Source of the DNA: Rhizopus sp. PT2906
Lineage: Eukaryota > Mucoromycota > Mucoromycetes > Mucorales > Rhizopodaceae
DNA length: 59,581 bases
Direction of reading: 5' to 3'
Assembly: GCA_025529335.1 (NCBI GenBank)
Contig: JAMYHX010000253.1
Coordinates: forward strand, 1-59,581
In this document: in pieces, positions 11,301-21,013 of the stretch
Layout: every line of letters begins with the position of its first letter
Position numbering within the stretch: the stretch's first letter is position 1
The notes under the pieces: model-generated
Database searches by the model: none
Told to the model about the DNA's origin: nothing
The model's input: only the letters and a program-made list of their open reading frames with translations
Program-made: the position numbers and the translations under genes

Positions 11301-12639
11301 CCAATCTAATCCACCCAAGCAAGAGCAGCAGCGACAACATCAGACAGTTCAACCTACGCTGTCGATCAATAAGCGTGTGGTTGTACCTAAAGCTACGGCT
11401 GTAAACGAAGCAGAAATGCCGAGCATGGAAAAGCTATTCGCGCCTCATTCTGACAATTGGAAGGAGCTAGAGACAGTCAAAGTGTTGATAGACAGGCAGT
11501 TGAAGGCAGAAACAACCCAAAAAAAACCCGTGGCAACGGTATGTCGAACTTTACCTGCTTGTACCAAGGTGGACTATGAACTTCCAAGAGGATTCAGATT
11601 GTTCTTGTCTCAGCTTGGATTCCTTTTACCACAAAATCGTGAACATATCATTCCGTTAAAGATGAATGATGCTGTTGTTTCTGAAATGGAGGCATTAGAC
11701 ATGCTGAGCGAGTAAGAAGATAGTGTATGTGTACACGCGTTGGTTACTGATGTTATTATGTACGTGTAGACGTGATTGTATATCTGTCACTGTGTATTAT
11801 GCAAAATCTGGAGCCACAACATGGTCTGAACTTGTAGAACAATTACCTACACCCAATGAACGATTTCAGCAGTTTATTCATTGTCTTGGCTGGACTGTAA
11901 GTTTGCCTATTAAAATCTTGATTAGAAACTAATGACATCTATAGGTGGACCTTGAAAGCCACAAGGGTTATAAAGGACAGCTGACACCGTCTGTTTGTGA
12001 TACGACCACTTATTATTCTGACAGAATCGTCGAGTTTGTTGCTCATAATCCTTACTTTTTGAAACGATCTGTAGATGGGGCCGATGTGAACAGTTTGCAT
12101 CAGCAGGCAACAGTCGATGATCACACATGCATTATTTGGATAGAGGATTTGGCAGACTACCAGACTTTGGCAGAGCGTATTAAGCAAAATACAGCAACTA
12201 ATTCGAAGCTGATGGTTTATATATTTATTAACCCACTTAAACACACGTCGGATACACTCTATTGGATCCGTATTTATGTACCATCCAAGGGAGCCAGTCA
12301 ACGACTTTATGAGAACATGATGGTAATTGAATCCCTATGTCTTTTCTGTTATATACTCATGGTATCATAGATCCTTGGTCCACTTGTAGATGGTATTGTC
12401 GTCAGTCGACATGCTTTAGGATCTATGGTTCGAAGAACAGCGATTTCTGCTCATCAAGCGTGCAGAGTAGTGATGGATACATTTACTAGACCTTATATTG
12501 TACGTAAAGAGTACATAAAAGAAATGACGCATAGACACCGTACGACTTTACCCATATCAGAGTAAGTCATTAATGTAATACTCTCTTTATAAATCTAATC
12601 TATTATAGATTTTACCATGATTTGTTTTCAGGAAAGTAA
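8388..12639 (+). CDS. RALGAPB: Ral GTPase-activating protein subunit beta homologue
   Basis: Multi-exon gene of roughly 1,200 residues. Exon 1 (8388-8436) starts MFLDWIAQLRLLQ and splices in phase to NILGSLPLSVRRVL. Family landmarks follow in the order known from animal RalGAP-beta: VKWFMEVIGQSFNLPLE; a WDILKTCFMRWTHRPKAI segment across an intron; GTYLFDAASRASSPSLDTE; CAEAFVTLCAIFCQPQRR; ADLEGVRILVPEFIKAI. Further on come GKYAWSIETRYM and a C-terminal Rap-GAP-related region (NPYFLKRSVDGADV, IRIYVPSKG, HQACRVVMDTFTRP). The protein ends EFYHDLFSGK after a last intron; stop 12637-12639, AATAAA right behind. RalGAP-beta is the non-catalytic partner of RalGAP-alpha in a TSC-like complex acting on Ral/Rheb-type GTPases. 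I see no alpha subunit in the window. Confidence 0.88.
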
Positions 12640-12746
12640 TGAATAAAAAGCTTATTTTGATTCCCACGATTTGTTCCATGAATGTCTTTTTCTAAGCAGT
12701 CACATAGAAAAAGCTGGAAATGTTGTGTTTGAATTTTGTAAGGGCT

Positions 12747-12754
12747 TTCTTGAA
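12747..12754. promoter_or_regulatory. Possible heat-shock element upstream of HSP10
   Basis: TTC-TT-GAA, a correctly spaced inverted pair of heat-shock factor half sites, lies about 75 bases upstream of the HSP10 start codon. A third well-spaced half site is not evident, so this is a weak call. Confidence 0.25.
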
Positions 12755-12825
12755 TAAATGCGGGCAGGGAGCTACACCCCCTCTCTCTCTTTTCTTTTCT
12801 TCATTTCACATCAAAAATATTAATC

Positions 12826-13307
12826 ATGGTAAATATAAAAAGGGAAACAATGATTGAAGAATCATTTATTTATTTTGTTTAGTCTGCTGCTGGTAAGCTC
12901 AAGAGCATCGTTCCTCTTCTTGACCGTGTTTTGGTTCAACGTATCAAGCCTCAACAAGTAATGATTGATTGTGATGTGTCAGAAAGGAGGTTAACTAACT
13001 ATTTCTATTAGCAAACCGCTGCTGGTATCTATATCCCAGAAAAAGCTCAAGAAGCTTTGAACGAGGGTGTTGTCATTGCTGTTGGTAAGGGTGCTCTTGA
13101 CAAGGAAGGTAAACATATTCCTCTTCAAGTAAATGCTGGTGATAAGGTCATCCTTCCTCCTTTTGGTGGAAGCTCTGTCAAGGTTCAAGGAGAGGTAAGT
13201 TATCGAGAGAGAGAGATAAGAAAGAAAGAGGGCGGTTTTGACTGATATTTATATAGGAATACCTCTTATTCCGTGACTCTGAAATCCTTGCCAAGGTTGT
13301 TGAATAA
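12826..13307 (+). CDS. HSP10: Mitochondrial co-chaperonin HSP10 (GroES family)
   Basis: Four exons, about 104 residues. The first exon contributes only the ATG: the GTAAAT donor follows it immediately (intron 12829-12882). The rest reads SAAGKLKSIVPLLDRVLVQR, KPQQQTAAGIYIPEK, a mobile-loop region, then GKGALDKEGKHIPLQV, GDKVILPPFGGSSVK and FRDSEILAKVVE, the whole cpn10 fold at normal length. As the lid of the HSP60 chaperonin it assists folding in the mitochondrial matrix. No cleavable presequence is visible, as is usual for cpn10. The gene is tandem with the KAE1 gene 150 bases downstream. Confidence 0.95.
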
Positions 13308-13457
13308 ATAAAAAAAAAAAAAAAAGAGCGGCAAAAAATTCACCTTTGATGTATAATATTCCTTTTCTTTACAACTTGTAACTCCATATCACAGATATAA
13401 TAGAAATAAACGTGACGTCCTTTTTATTTCTCTCTCTTTCTTTTATAATTATTTTCA

Positions 13458-14586
13458 ATGGTTATCGCAATTGGCTTTGAGGGATCAGCAAATAAGTTGG
13501 GTGTGGGTATTATACGACACGAAGGAGATCAAGTGGATATATTGGCCAATGTCAGAGATACTTACATTACCCCCCCTGGCCAAGGATTTTTACCTCGAGA
13601 CACAGCACAACATCACCGAGATTGTATACTTGATGTCACTCAAAAGGCATTAAAGCAAGCCAACATATCAACTCAAGATATTGACGTGATTTGCTACACC
13701 AAAGGGCCAGGCATGGGTGCACCATTACTCTCGGTTGCACTTGTCGCTCGTACTTTATCCTTATTGTGGAATAAGCCCTTGGTAGGCGTGAATCACTGTG
13801 TTGGACGTAGAGTATATATAGCTTGGTCATAGTTGCGACATTCACTCACCTTTTTTTTTTTAGATATTGAAATGGGCATAGAAGTAACAAAGGCAAAGAA
13901 CCCGGTTGTTCTTTATGTCAGTGGAGGAAATACACAGGTCATTGCTTATTCACAACAGTGTTATCGCATCTTTGGTGAAACATTGGATATTGCAGTAGGC
14001 AATTGTTTAGATCGATTTGCTCGTATATTAAACTTGTCAAATGACCCAAGTCCTGGATATAATATTGAACAATATGCCAAAAGGTAATTTCATTAAAGTG
14101 TGCCCGGAATTGATCATAACTTTTATATAAAGGGGTAAAAAATACATCCCCTTACCTTACACAGTCAAAGGAATGGACGTGTCATTCTCTGGCATTTTAT
14201 CTCATATTGAAAAGATTGCCAAGGAAGAATTACCCAAGGGTGAGATTACGCCTGAGGACTTGTGTTTCTCGCTTCAAGAGACCCTTTTTGCCATGTTGGT
14301 TGAGATTACAGAACGCACTATGGCTCATGTTGAATCCAATGAGGTGCTCTTAGTAGGTGGTGTTGGCTGTAACATACGATTACAGGAAATGATGGGTGAA
14401 ATGGCAAAGCAGCGAAATGGTGTTGTGTGCGCTACGGATGATAGATTCTGTATTGATAATGGTATCATGATTGCTCATGCAGGCTTGTTGGCCTACAAGA
14501 CTGGATTCACGACACCATTAGAAGAAAGCACGGTGACACAGAGATTTAGGACAGACCAAGTTAAAATTGCATGGAGAGAAAATTAA
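13458..14586 (+). CDS. KAE1: tRNA N6-threonylcarbamoyladenosine transferase, KEOPS/EKC subunit Kae1
   Basis: Three exons (13458-13806, 13864-14083, 14133-14586), about 340 residues, the normal length for cytosolic Kae1/OSGEP. Start MVIAIGFEGSANKLGVGI. The first intron falls inside the metal-binding motif: HCVG is spliced onto HIEMG, giving the two His of HxxxH. Then VVLYVSGGNTQVI (ASKHA nucleotide-binding loop), FGETLDIAVGNCLDRFAR, DPSPGYNIEQYAKRG, KGMDVSFSGI, LLVGGVGCN and CIDNGIMIAHAG. It transfers threonylcarbamoyl to A37 of ANN-decoding tRNAs within KEOPS. The absence of a targeting peptide and the HIEMG signature separate it from the mitochondrial Qri7 paralogue. The next gene starts only 30 bases beyond the stop. 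Confidence 0.96.
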
Positions 14587-14616
14587 CCCTGTTTTTTTTA
14601 TTTTTTTATTTAAAAA

Positions 14617-15462
14617 ATGGCCAATAATTCCCAAAACGATCATTCAATAAATGAACAAATAATAGAACAAAGTAGAATAATACTGGAAGAACACTGTGAA
14701 ATCACAACAGAACATAGATCTTTTCAAGAGGGTCATGAGCAAACAGTTGTAACTCACAAACACAAAAAAAAGAAGAAAAAGGAGAGAGATTCGAATGATG
14801 AAGAAAGGAAAGCTAAACGAGGCCCTCTCATGTTCTTTTATACAAGGGCATACATATCATTAAGTGGATACACCATTGATTTCTATGGTGCAAAGGAGGA
14901 CCCCTTTGTGCTTCCACAGATGCGATCGATGAGACAAGAACGTGACGGAAAGCATTATCACATTACGGTGATTAACCATATTGAAGTGCGAAGGTTAACA
15001 CCGGGTCTGATAGAAGAGGGCGTATCCAACCGAAATAAGCATCTAACAGCTTTAAAGTGTATATATGAAAAGGTGATTGACCACTTTGGTGGTCCAGAGC
15101 AATGGGAAGCACCTATCGATCTTGGCCTTGGCCGTCGTATCAGTGAGGATAATGCTGCTGTTAGTTACTACCGTGTCATCTATTGGCCACTTGGACAGAG
15201 TATGCGAAAGTACTTTGGACTTGATTTCACAAATTTCCATGTCACCTCTGGATTCTTCCCCTATGATGTCCATGAATATAAAGGACCAGGTACTCTCATG
15301 TGCTTACAAGAGGATCAGCCTTGTAGTAAAGAACAAGCTGATCTTTTAGTCTCTGTTGCTAGTCATTATAGACATGATAAGGAGTTTCTAAATAAACTTT
15401 ATCAGACATGTCAAAGAAATCGATATATCCATCAATTACATGAAGTTCAAAGGTGGCTTTGA
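14617..15462 (+). CDS. 2H phosphoesterase family protein (Swiss-Army-Knife RNA-repair-like)
   Basis: Single exon, 281 residues. The N-terminal 70 residues are hydrophilic with a Lys-rich patch (HKHKKKKKKERD, a possible nuclear signal). The folded part has two HxT motifs, HIT at residues 115-117 and HVT at 208-210 (in NFHVTSGFFPYDVHE), 93 residues apart. This is the signature of 2H phosphoesterases, which act on 2',3'-cyclic phosphates and related RNA ends. The surrounding sequence resembles fungal proteins labelled Swiss Army Knife RNA repair-like. Both catalytic dyads look complete, so activity is plausible but the substrate is unknown. It sits between KAE1 (30 bases upstream) and tRNase Z (100 bases downstream) on the same strand, which hints at a tRNA or RNA-end substrate. 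Confidence 0.7.
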   Translation: MANNSQNDHSINEQIIEQSRIILEEHCEITTEHRSFQEGHEQTVVTHKHKKKKKKERDSNDEERKAKRGPLMFFYTRAYISLSGYTIDFYGAKEDPFVLPQMRSMRQERDGKHYHITVINHIEVRRLTPGLIEEGVSNRNKHLTALKCIYEKVIDHFGGPEQWEAPIDLGLGRRISEDNAAVSYYRVIYWPLGQSMRKYFGLDFTNFHVTSGFFPYDVHEYKGPGTLMCLQEDQPCSKEQADLLVSVASHYRHDKEFLNKLYQTCQRNRYIHQLHEVQRWL

Positions 15463-15562
15463 TAAATATTTATATGAAGGAAACAATAAATAAGATATAG
15501 AATTTCACCCTCAAAATTTTTATTTTTTTTTACTACTATTCTTTTTTTTTTTTTATTAGTGC

Positions 15563-18324
15563 ATGCTATTTGCTCAGCAATTTAGCATCGCATTCAGAAG
15601 GGTCAGATATCAGTTTACTTTATTACAACAACAAAGACGAGGCATGAAGGCATTCATTCAGATCGTAGGACAACACACACCTGAAGGACCTCCAAGTATT
15701 GTCGTACACTATGATGCACAGCGTTATATATTCAACGTTAGAGAAGGAACACAACGACTGTGCGTACAAGAAAAGGTCAGACTGGGTAAAGCCAATCAGA
15801 TATTCGTCACAAGAACAACCTGGGATTGTCTCGGCGGTCTTCCCGGTCTCTTGTTGACCTTGACTGACGCGGGGGTTCGGAAGATCAACCTGTACGGTGG
15901 AAAAAACTTGGCACACTTTATTGCAGCTACGCGTCGATTTGCATTTAGGTAAACACAGTAAAAAAGAGGAGTGATCGGATTCATTCATCGATTATAGAAC
16001 AAATTCATCGTTGAGTGTCAAGGAATTTGATGAGGAAAAGATGAATGAATTCAAAGACAATAACTTGACTATCAAACCTGTCATCGTCTTACCCAAAAGG
16101 GCTGGCCAGAAACGAGCATTTGATAGCATCGAAGGTGATGATGACGCTATGAGTTCTAGTTTATCAGAGACAGATGAGAAACCATCCATTAAACAGTTGA
16201 ATGATAAAGAGGCTGATGACTACAGACAAAAGGTTATTTCAGCCATGTTTAGCGATAAGGGCGATAATGACAAGTCTAAGAATAAGCCAAAAACGGCCAT
16301 TGATGCTGAGTGCGCTCCTAGAGAACAACACCCGTTGACCGAAGAGGTTCCAGAAGCATTGATGAACAACCGGAATAGCTATCTGAGATCACCTCTACCA
16401 GAGACTTCACCCTATCCAGCGGCTATTACCTATATCTGCCGTGGATCCTCGTTACCTAGAAAGTTTAATAAGGATGCAGCCTTAGCTTTAGGAATAAAGC
16501 CTGGGCCACTCTACGGTAAATTGCATAAAGGTATGGATATCACTTTAGAAGACGGTCGAGTTATCACTCAAGACATGGTCTGTGATCCTCCTCGACCTGG
16601 ACATTCCTTCATTCTTGTTGATTGCCCCAGTACAGCCTATATTGACGGGCTGATTGAATCCGAAAAGTTCAAGGAATATCAAGTGGGAGGCAAATACCAA
16701 GTAAACACAATTCTCCATTTCCTTGGTAAAGATGTGATTCATGACCCAAGATACAAAAAATGGGTTGCTTCATTTGACGGAAATACAGATGTAAGTCGAA
16801 ATTGCTTTTGTGGAAAAAAGAGAGTTGCCAACGTTGTTTATCTAGCACATATTTAGTTCCGAAGAGATTTGTAAACAGGATGCTCAATTTACGTCTCAGG
16901 CTTTATGTCAAGTGAAATTATCAAAACTGGATGACAAGATATTTGCTATTCCAAAATACAGCAATACACCCGAACAGGATCTTTCATCTGTGGAAGGGCT
17001 TCCAGCAAAGAGTTTTGCACTTGATAATATGGCAATTTACAACCTAGAGCCCAAGCGATATTTGGAATACAGTAACCAACCAGTGTTTGATCATACGAAT
17101 ACGGAGCTAGAGTCAATCAAGGCGATTGAAAGTAATGAAGAATATAAAGAAGCTGTAACCAAAGCAAGAACAGAGGCATCCAAAGTGGACATTAGCGGCC
17201 GTTTCCCAGGTGATGACATAGAGATCGTAACCTTGGGTACGGGAAGTTCGATTCCTTCAAAATATAGAAACGGTAAATAGAAACGGTCTAGAAATGAATT
17301 TGTTCTGACATGTGCAACTGTAGTCAGTGCAACCCTCGTCAAAATCCCCGACTACGGGTCTATTATGTTGGATGCAGGTGAAGGCACGTTTGGTCAGATG
17401 ATACGTCGGTTTGGCATACAACAGGTAGATGACGAGTTACGGTTACTTGATTGTATCTTTGTCTCTCATTTGCATGCTGATCATCACTTGGGCGTTATTC
17501 AACTCATCAGAAAGTGGTTCCGAGTGAATACGAATGAAGCATCTGCTCTTACGGTGATTGCACCTCGCGTATATAATGATTGGATAAATGAATATATTCA
17601 AGTAGAATCTTTTGGAAAAGGAACAAGAAAGAGGATACGCTTTCTTTCAAGTGAATATCTTGTTCATTTATACGAAAAGAACCCTTCAAAGAAAGTACCT
17701 ATGTAAGTGATTGTGATGAAAAAAGTGGCTGAAGGCATTAAAATTTTTGTTAGGTTACATGAAATACAGGATAGATTAGGATTATCGGTTATTAAACCTA
17801 TTGAAGTTATTCACTGTCGATGGGCCTATGGGTTGTCGATTGAGCATAAAGATGGGTGGAAGATAGTGTGAGTGTGTGGAATTGTTTACTTTTATCTTTA
17901 TTATTGAACAACATCAATAGATACTCTGGTGACACTAGGCCATGTAACAAGTTGATCGACCATGGTCAAAACGCTACTTTATTAATACATGAAGCCACAT
18001 TTGACGACATAGAAAAGGAAAAGGCCATAGATAAAAGACATTCAACGACAGGAGAAGCAGTGGATGTGGGTCAAAGGTATATTTATAAATTGAATCACAA
18101 TTAATGGTTTACTAAAGAAGCCATGTAGAATGAATGCCCGATATACTTTATTAAATCATTTCAGTCAAAGATATCCAAAGATACCAAGTCTGTCAGGGAA
18201 GCAAGAGAATATATGCTTCAGTTTTGATTTAATGTCTGTGCTCATCAAACAAATGCCTATTTTACCCAAGTTTACAGATGCAATGCAGCTGTTATTTGAA
18301 GAAGAGGAGGATGATAAAGAATAA
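15563..18324 (+). CDS. TRZ1: tRNase Z, long form (ELAC2/Trz1)
   Basis: About 800 residues in seven exons. The N-terminal pseudo-catalytic lobe contains KAFIQIVGQHTPEGPPSIVV, FVTRTTWDCLGGLPGLLLTL and YPAAITYICRGSS. The C-terminal lobe has the beta-lactamase metal site: TLGTGSSIPSKYRN spliced to VSATLVKI, then LDAGEGTFGQMIRRFG, FVSHLHADHHLGV (HxHxDH), YSGDTRPCNKLI, LLIHEATFDD, KRHSTTGEA and YTLLNHFSQRYPK. It cleaves the 3' trailer of precursor tRNAs in nucleus and mitochondria. Residues 1-27 (MLFAQQFSIAFRRVRYQF...) are basic and amphipathic like a mitochondrial presequence, and a second Met at residue 28 starts the conserved region. Alternative starts could thus give both forms. The junction near 16790-16870 is uncertain by a few bases. 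Confidence 0.95.
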
Positions 18325-18464
18325 ATCATTTGACTTTTAGACCGATATTCTTTTTCATGTGTTACCTGTTTATTTTGATGATGAAACTTTTTTATCATGC
18401 GCTTAAAAGCTTTTTTTTTTTTTTTTTTTCTGCTCTCTTTCTCTCTTTCTTTCTAATAAAAAAA

Positions 18465-19565
18465 ATGGCTGATACCGAGATTCCTCCTAGTGTTAACGCA
18501 ACTGAAAAGGTAGTTGAATCACCTGTTGCTCCTATTACTAGTACTAGTACTAGTGCTGCGCGTAAGTATATGCAACATAGTTAAGACAACCCTATGCTTA
18601 TTATGGTTATAGCCGCCTCTACTGAAAGTGTGTTGGCCACTCCTCCTCCTTCCACTACCAGTACCGCTACCTCTGCTCCTACTACTGCACCCACTACTAC
18701 TACTACTACTACTACTACTAACGCACCTGCACCTGCTGCACCTACTCCTACTGCTGCTGCTGCTGCTGCCAAGAGTACTCAAAACCATTCTTATACTTCT
18801 CCAAACATTAAATTTGAAGACAGTGAGTATAAAAGTAACGGCTGGTTAGTGCTTTTTTTTATTAACCTTCTCCTTAAAGACCCTTCTGGCTATTTGAAAG
18901 CAAAGATTGAATCTCTTATTTACTGGGAATATCCTAAAAAGAGCGCTACCTTTTTGGCCAGTACCCTTGGTCTCTTGGTCCTTACGCAGTACTATTCCGT
19001 GTTACAGATTGTTGCAGGTATCTTTACTTTGGCTACTGGTATAAATTGGTTATATGTCAACCTTCATAAGCAAAGCCAAAGAATCATTTCAAATAAGTCA
19101 TCTCAAGACATTGTCAACCCTCATAACCACCGTCTTCAAGTTCAAAAGACCTATATCCCCCGAGAACGCGTCTTGCGTGCAGCTCATCTAACTACCGACG
19201 TTGCAGAGGTCGTTACGCAGCACGTGACACGATTAGTCTTGATTGAAGATAATTTCCGCTCCCTTGTGGCATTCATTGTCTCCTTCTTTGTTTGGACCCT
19301 GGCTAAATATGTTTCTACCAAGTATCTCGTCGGTTTCTTCATCATTTCCGCTTTCACTTTACCTCGACTTTACCTTCAGAATAAGGAGCTAGTGGATGCC
19401 CATGTTGCTAGACAATCTCAAAATGCTCGTCAGTTGGCTGAACAATATGGAAGTGTAGCCAATCAGAAGGCAAGAGAAATTGGCTGTCAAGTGAAGGACT
19501 TTATTCAAAAGAAGACTGGAAAGGCTACTGCCAGTGTAAATCAAGAAACAAAGAAATCTGAATAA
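18465..19565 (+). CDS. Reticulon-domain protein of the endoplasmic reticulum
   Basis: Starts MADTEIPPSVNATEKVVES at 18465, not at upstream frames that run through poly-T. Exon 1 18465-18561; exon 2 from 18613. A low-complexity Thr/Pro/Ala stretch (residues ~45-90) precedes the reticulon domain: ESLIYWEYPKKSATFLAST, two long hydrophobic hairpins (LLVLTQYYSVLQIVAGIFTL and SLVAFIVSFFVWTLAKYVS), then FTLPRLYLQNKELVDAH and a charged C-terminus. Reticulons shape ER tubules through wedge-like hairpins. A second intron, 18823-18879 (GTGAGT..AAG, poly-T with an ATTAACC branch), is 57 nt, has no stop and is in frame, so spliced and unspliced forms both stay open. About 310 residues when spliced. Confidence 0.88.
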
Positions 19566-19818
19566 AGAAAAAAAAGAAACAAGACAACCACACGTTTTTC
19601 TATTTGTGTATAAATGCTGTAATGCGTCGTCTATCTTTGTTAAATATTTATAAATAAATCCCCTCTTTTTTTTTATTATAGTAAACAAAATGATTGTCTC
19701 TGATAAGAGTATTTCATTGGATAACAATCTTATGCAAAAGCAGCGTCTATTTTTTTAATTCCTTCCTTTTTCTTCCCCCCCCTTTATTTTTTTCTTTTTT
19801 GTTACGCTTCTTAATCTA

Positions 19819-20982
19819 ATGAGCAGATCAGATGTCAAACCAGAAAATATGCAACTGACAATCCCCAATTCAATCTCACAAAACAATATGGATCAATTAA
19901 AAGAAAAAGATCAAGATCCAAAAGAGGTCATTCCAACATTTATCTTTGAAACAAAATACGACAATACTCACTTTAGCCCTGAACCGCACAAGCCATTCTT
20001 GTGTGTATACGAATTTTGTGTGGCATTGGAGGTGTTTTGTAAAAGCAAAAACATAGACATAGAAAAGCATTGGGCAAGACTGTTACTGAAAACGACGGCG
20101 CACAACTATGAACGGTTCATGTGGATTCATCTTCACTTGATCAATCAATCAAAGCTTAGACTCTCTTGGCAGCAGGTCGTACAAAGGTTGATGCTCAAAT
20201 ACGATGATCCAAGGCGAACACAGGCTGTCAAGCGCGCTTTAAACATGTTTACCTTTGATCCCAACATAAAGCCTGAATCCATTGACGCTGCCAACAGACG
20301 ATTCACAGCGTATGTACATGAAACACATTGTGATCCTTCAGAAGCGATACGTCTTTACTTGAAAGGAATGCCGACTCTATGTCGCGAGCTACTGGAGCTC
20401 ACAATGGCCTATGATAAACACACTGGGTTCAATTATTGTCTGAACGATATCGTCCAGAGAGCGTCCGTGTTTATCAATGCTAAATCGGACGACTTTATCT
20501 TTTACTCCAAGTCAGTACGTATCGCAGTTTCTTTGCCTCTAGACAAAGTTCAATCCAACCTTTGTGAATTTCATATCACATCCTCTCATACAACAACTGA
20601 ATGTCCCGACTACACCATCTTAAAATACCCTTATTTGAACTCCATGTTGGTCGAAAACGAGTTTTGTAAAATCTATCAACAAGTAAAGGCATTAGAGCCT
20701 ATAAAAGATCAAGCGAATATGACAACAAATAAAACAGCAGTCCAACACACAGATCCTGCGGTTCGACCATCCTATATACCTGATCTATTACCAACCAGCG
20801 ATGTTTCGATAAAGCAGGAGGAGTCAACTGCAGAAACGCCACATCAGGTTCAATGCTTTCAGTCAAAGTCGTCATCCTCACGACCCTCTAAACCATGTCA
20901 TTTCTGCAGACAGCCATTTTATCCTGGGCATTTATTCGAATGTGAAGTTATTCGTAAAAAGAAAAGAAAGACAGAACGTTAA
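19819..20982 (+). CDS. Stand-alone retrotransposon Gag-like protein (domesticated capsid candidate)
   Basis: Single uninterrupted exon, 387 residues. Residues ~60-225 resemble the Ty3-type Gag capsid region: helical, with HWARLLLKTTAHNYERFMWI, SWQQVVQRLMLKYDDP and an AIRLYLKGMPTLCRELLEL block. Two zinc-binding clusters follow: C249-x2-H252-x4-H257-x4-C262 (CEFHITSSHTTTEC) and a knuckle-like C360-x2-C363-x7-H371-x3-C375 (CHFCRQPFYPGHLFEC). The C-terminus is basic (KKKRKTER). No protease, reverse transcriptase, integrase or flanking direct repeats are seen: the upstream neighbour is a reticulon gene and the downstream one a convergent methyltransferase whose stop lies only about 30 bases away. 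An intact frame without pol suggests either host use of the Gag or a very recent solo fragment. Confidence 0.72.
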   Translation: MSRSDVKPENMQLTIPNSISQNNMDQLKEKDQDPKEVIPTFIFETKYDNTHFSPEPHKPFLCVYEFCVALEVFCKSKNIDIEKHWARLLLKTTAHNYERFMWIHLHLINQSKLRLSWQQVVQRLMLKYDDPRRTQAVKRALNMFTFDPNIKPESIDAANRRFTAYVHETHCDPSEAIRLYLKGMPTLCRELLELTMAYDKHTGFNYCLNDIVQRASVFINAKSDDFIFYSKSVRIAVSLPLDKVQSNLCEFHITSSHTTTECPDYTILKYPYLNSMLVENEFCKIYQQVKALEPIKDQANMTTNKTAVQHTDPAVRPSYIPDLLPTSDVSIKQEESTAETPHQVQCFQSKSSSSRPSKPCHFCRQPFYPGHLFECEVIRKKKRKTER

Positions 20983-21013
20983 AAAACTTCAAAAAAGGGG
21001 GGGAATACATTTA

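Noticed and set aside
18519..18788. Antisense open frames rich in Val/Gly/Ser over the reticulon N-terminus
   Set aside because: They mirror the ACT/GCT repeats of the Thr/Ala-rich coding region and have no independent support.
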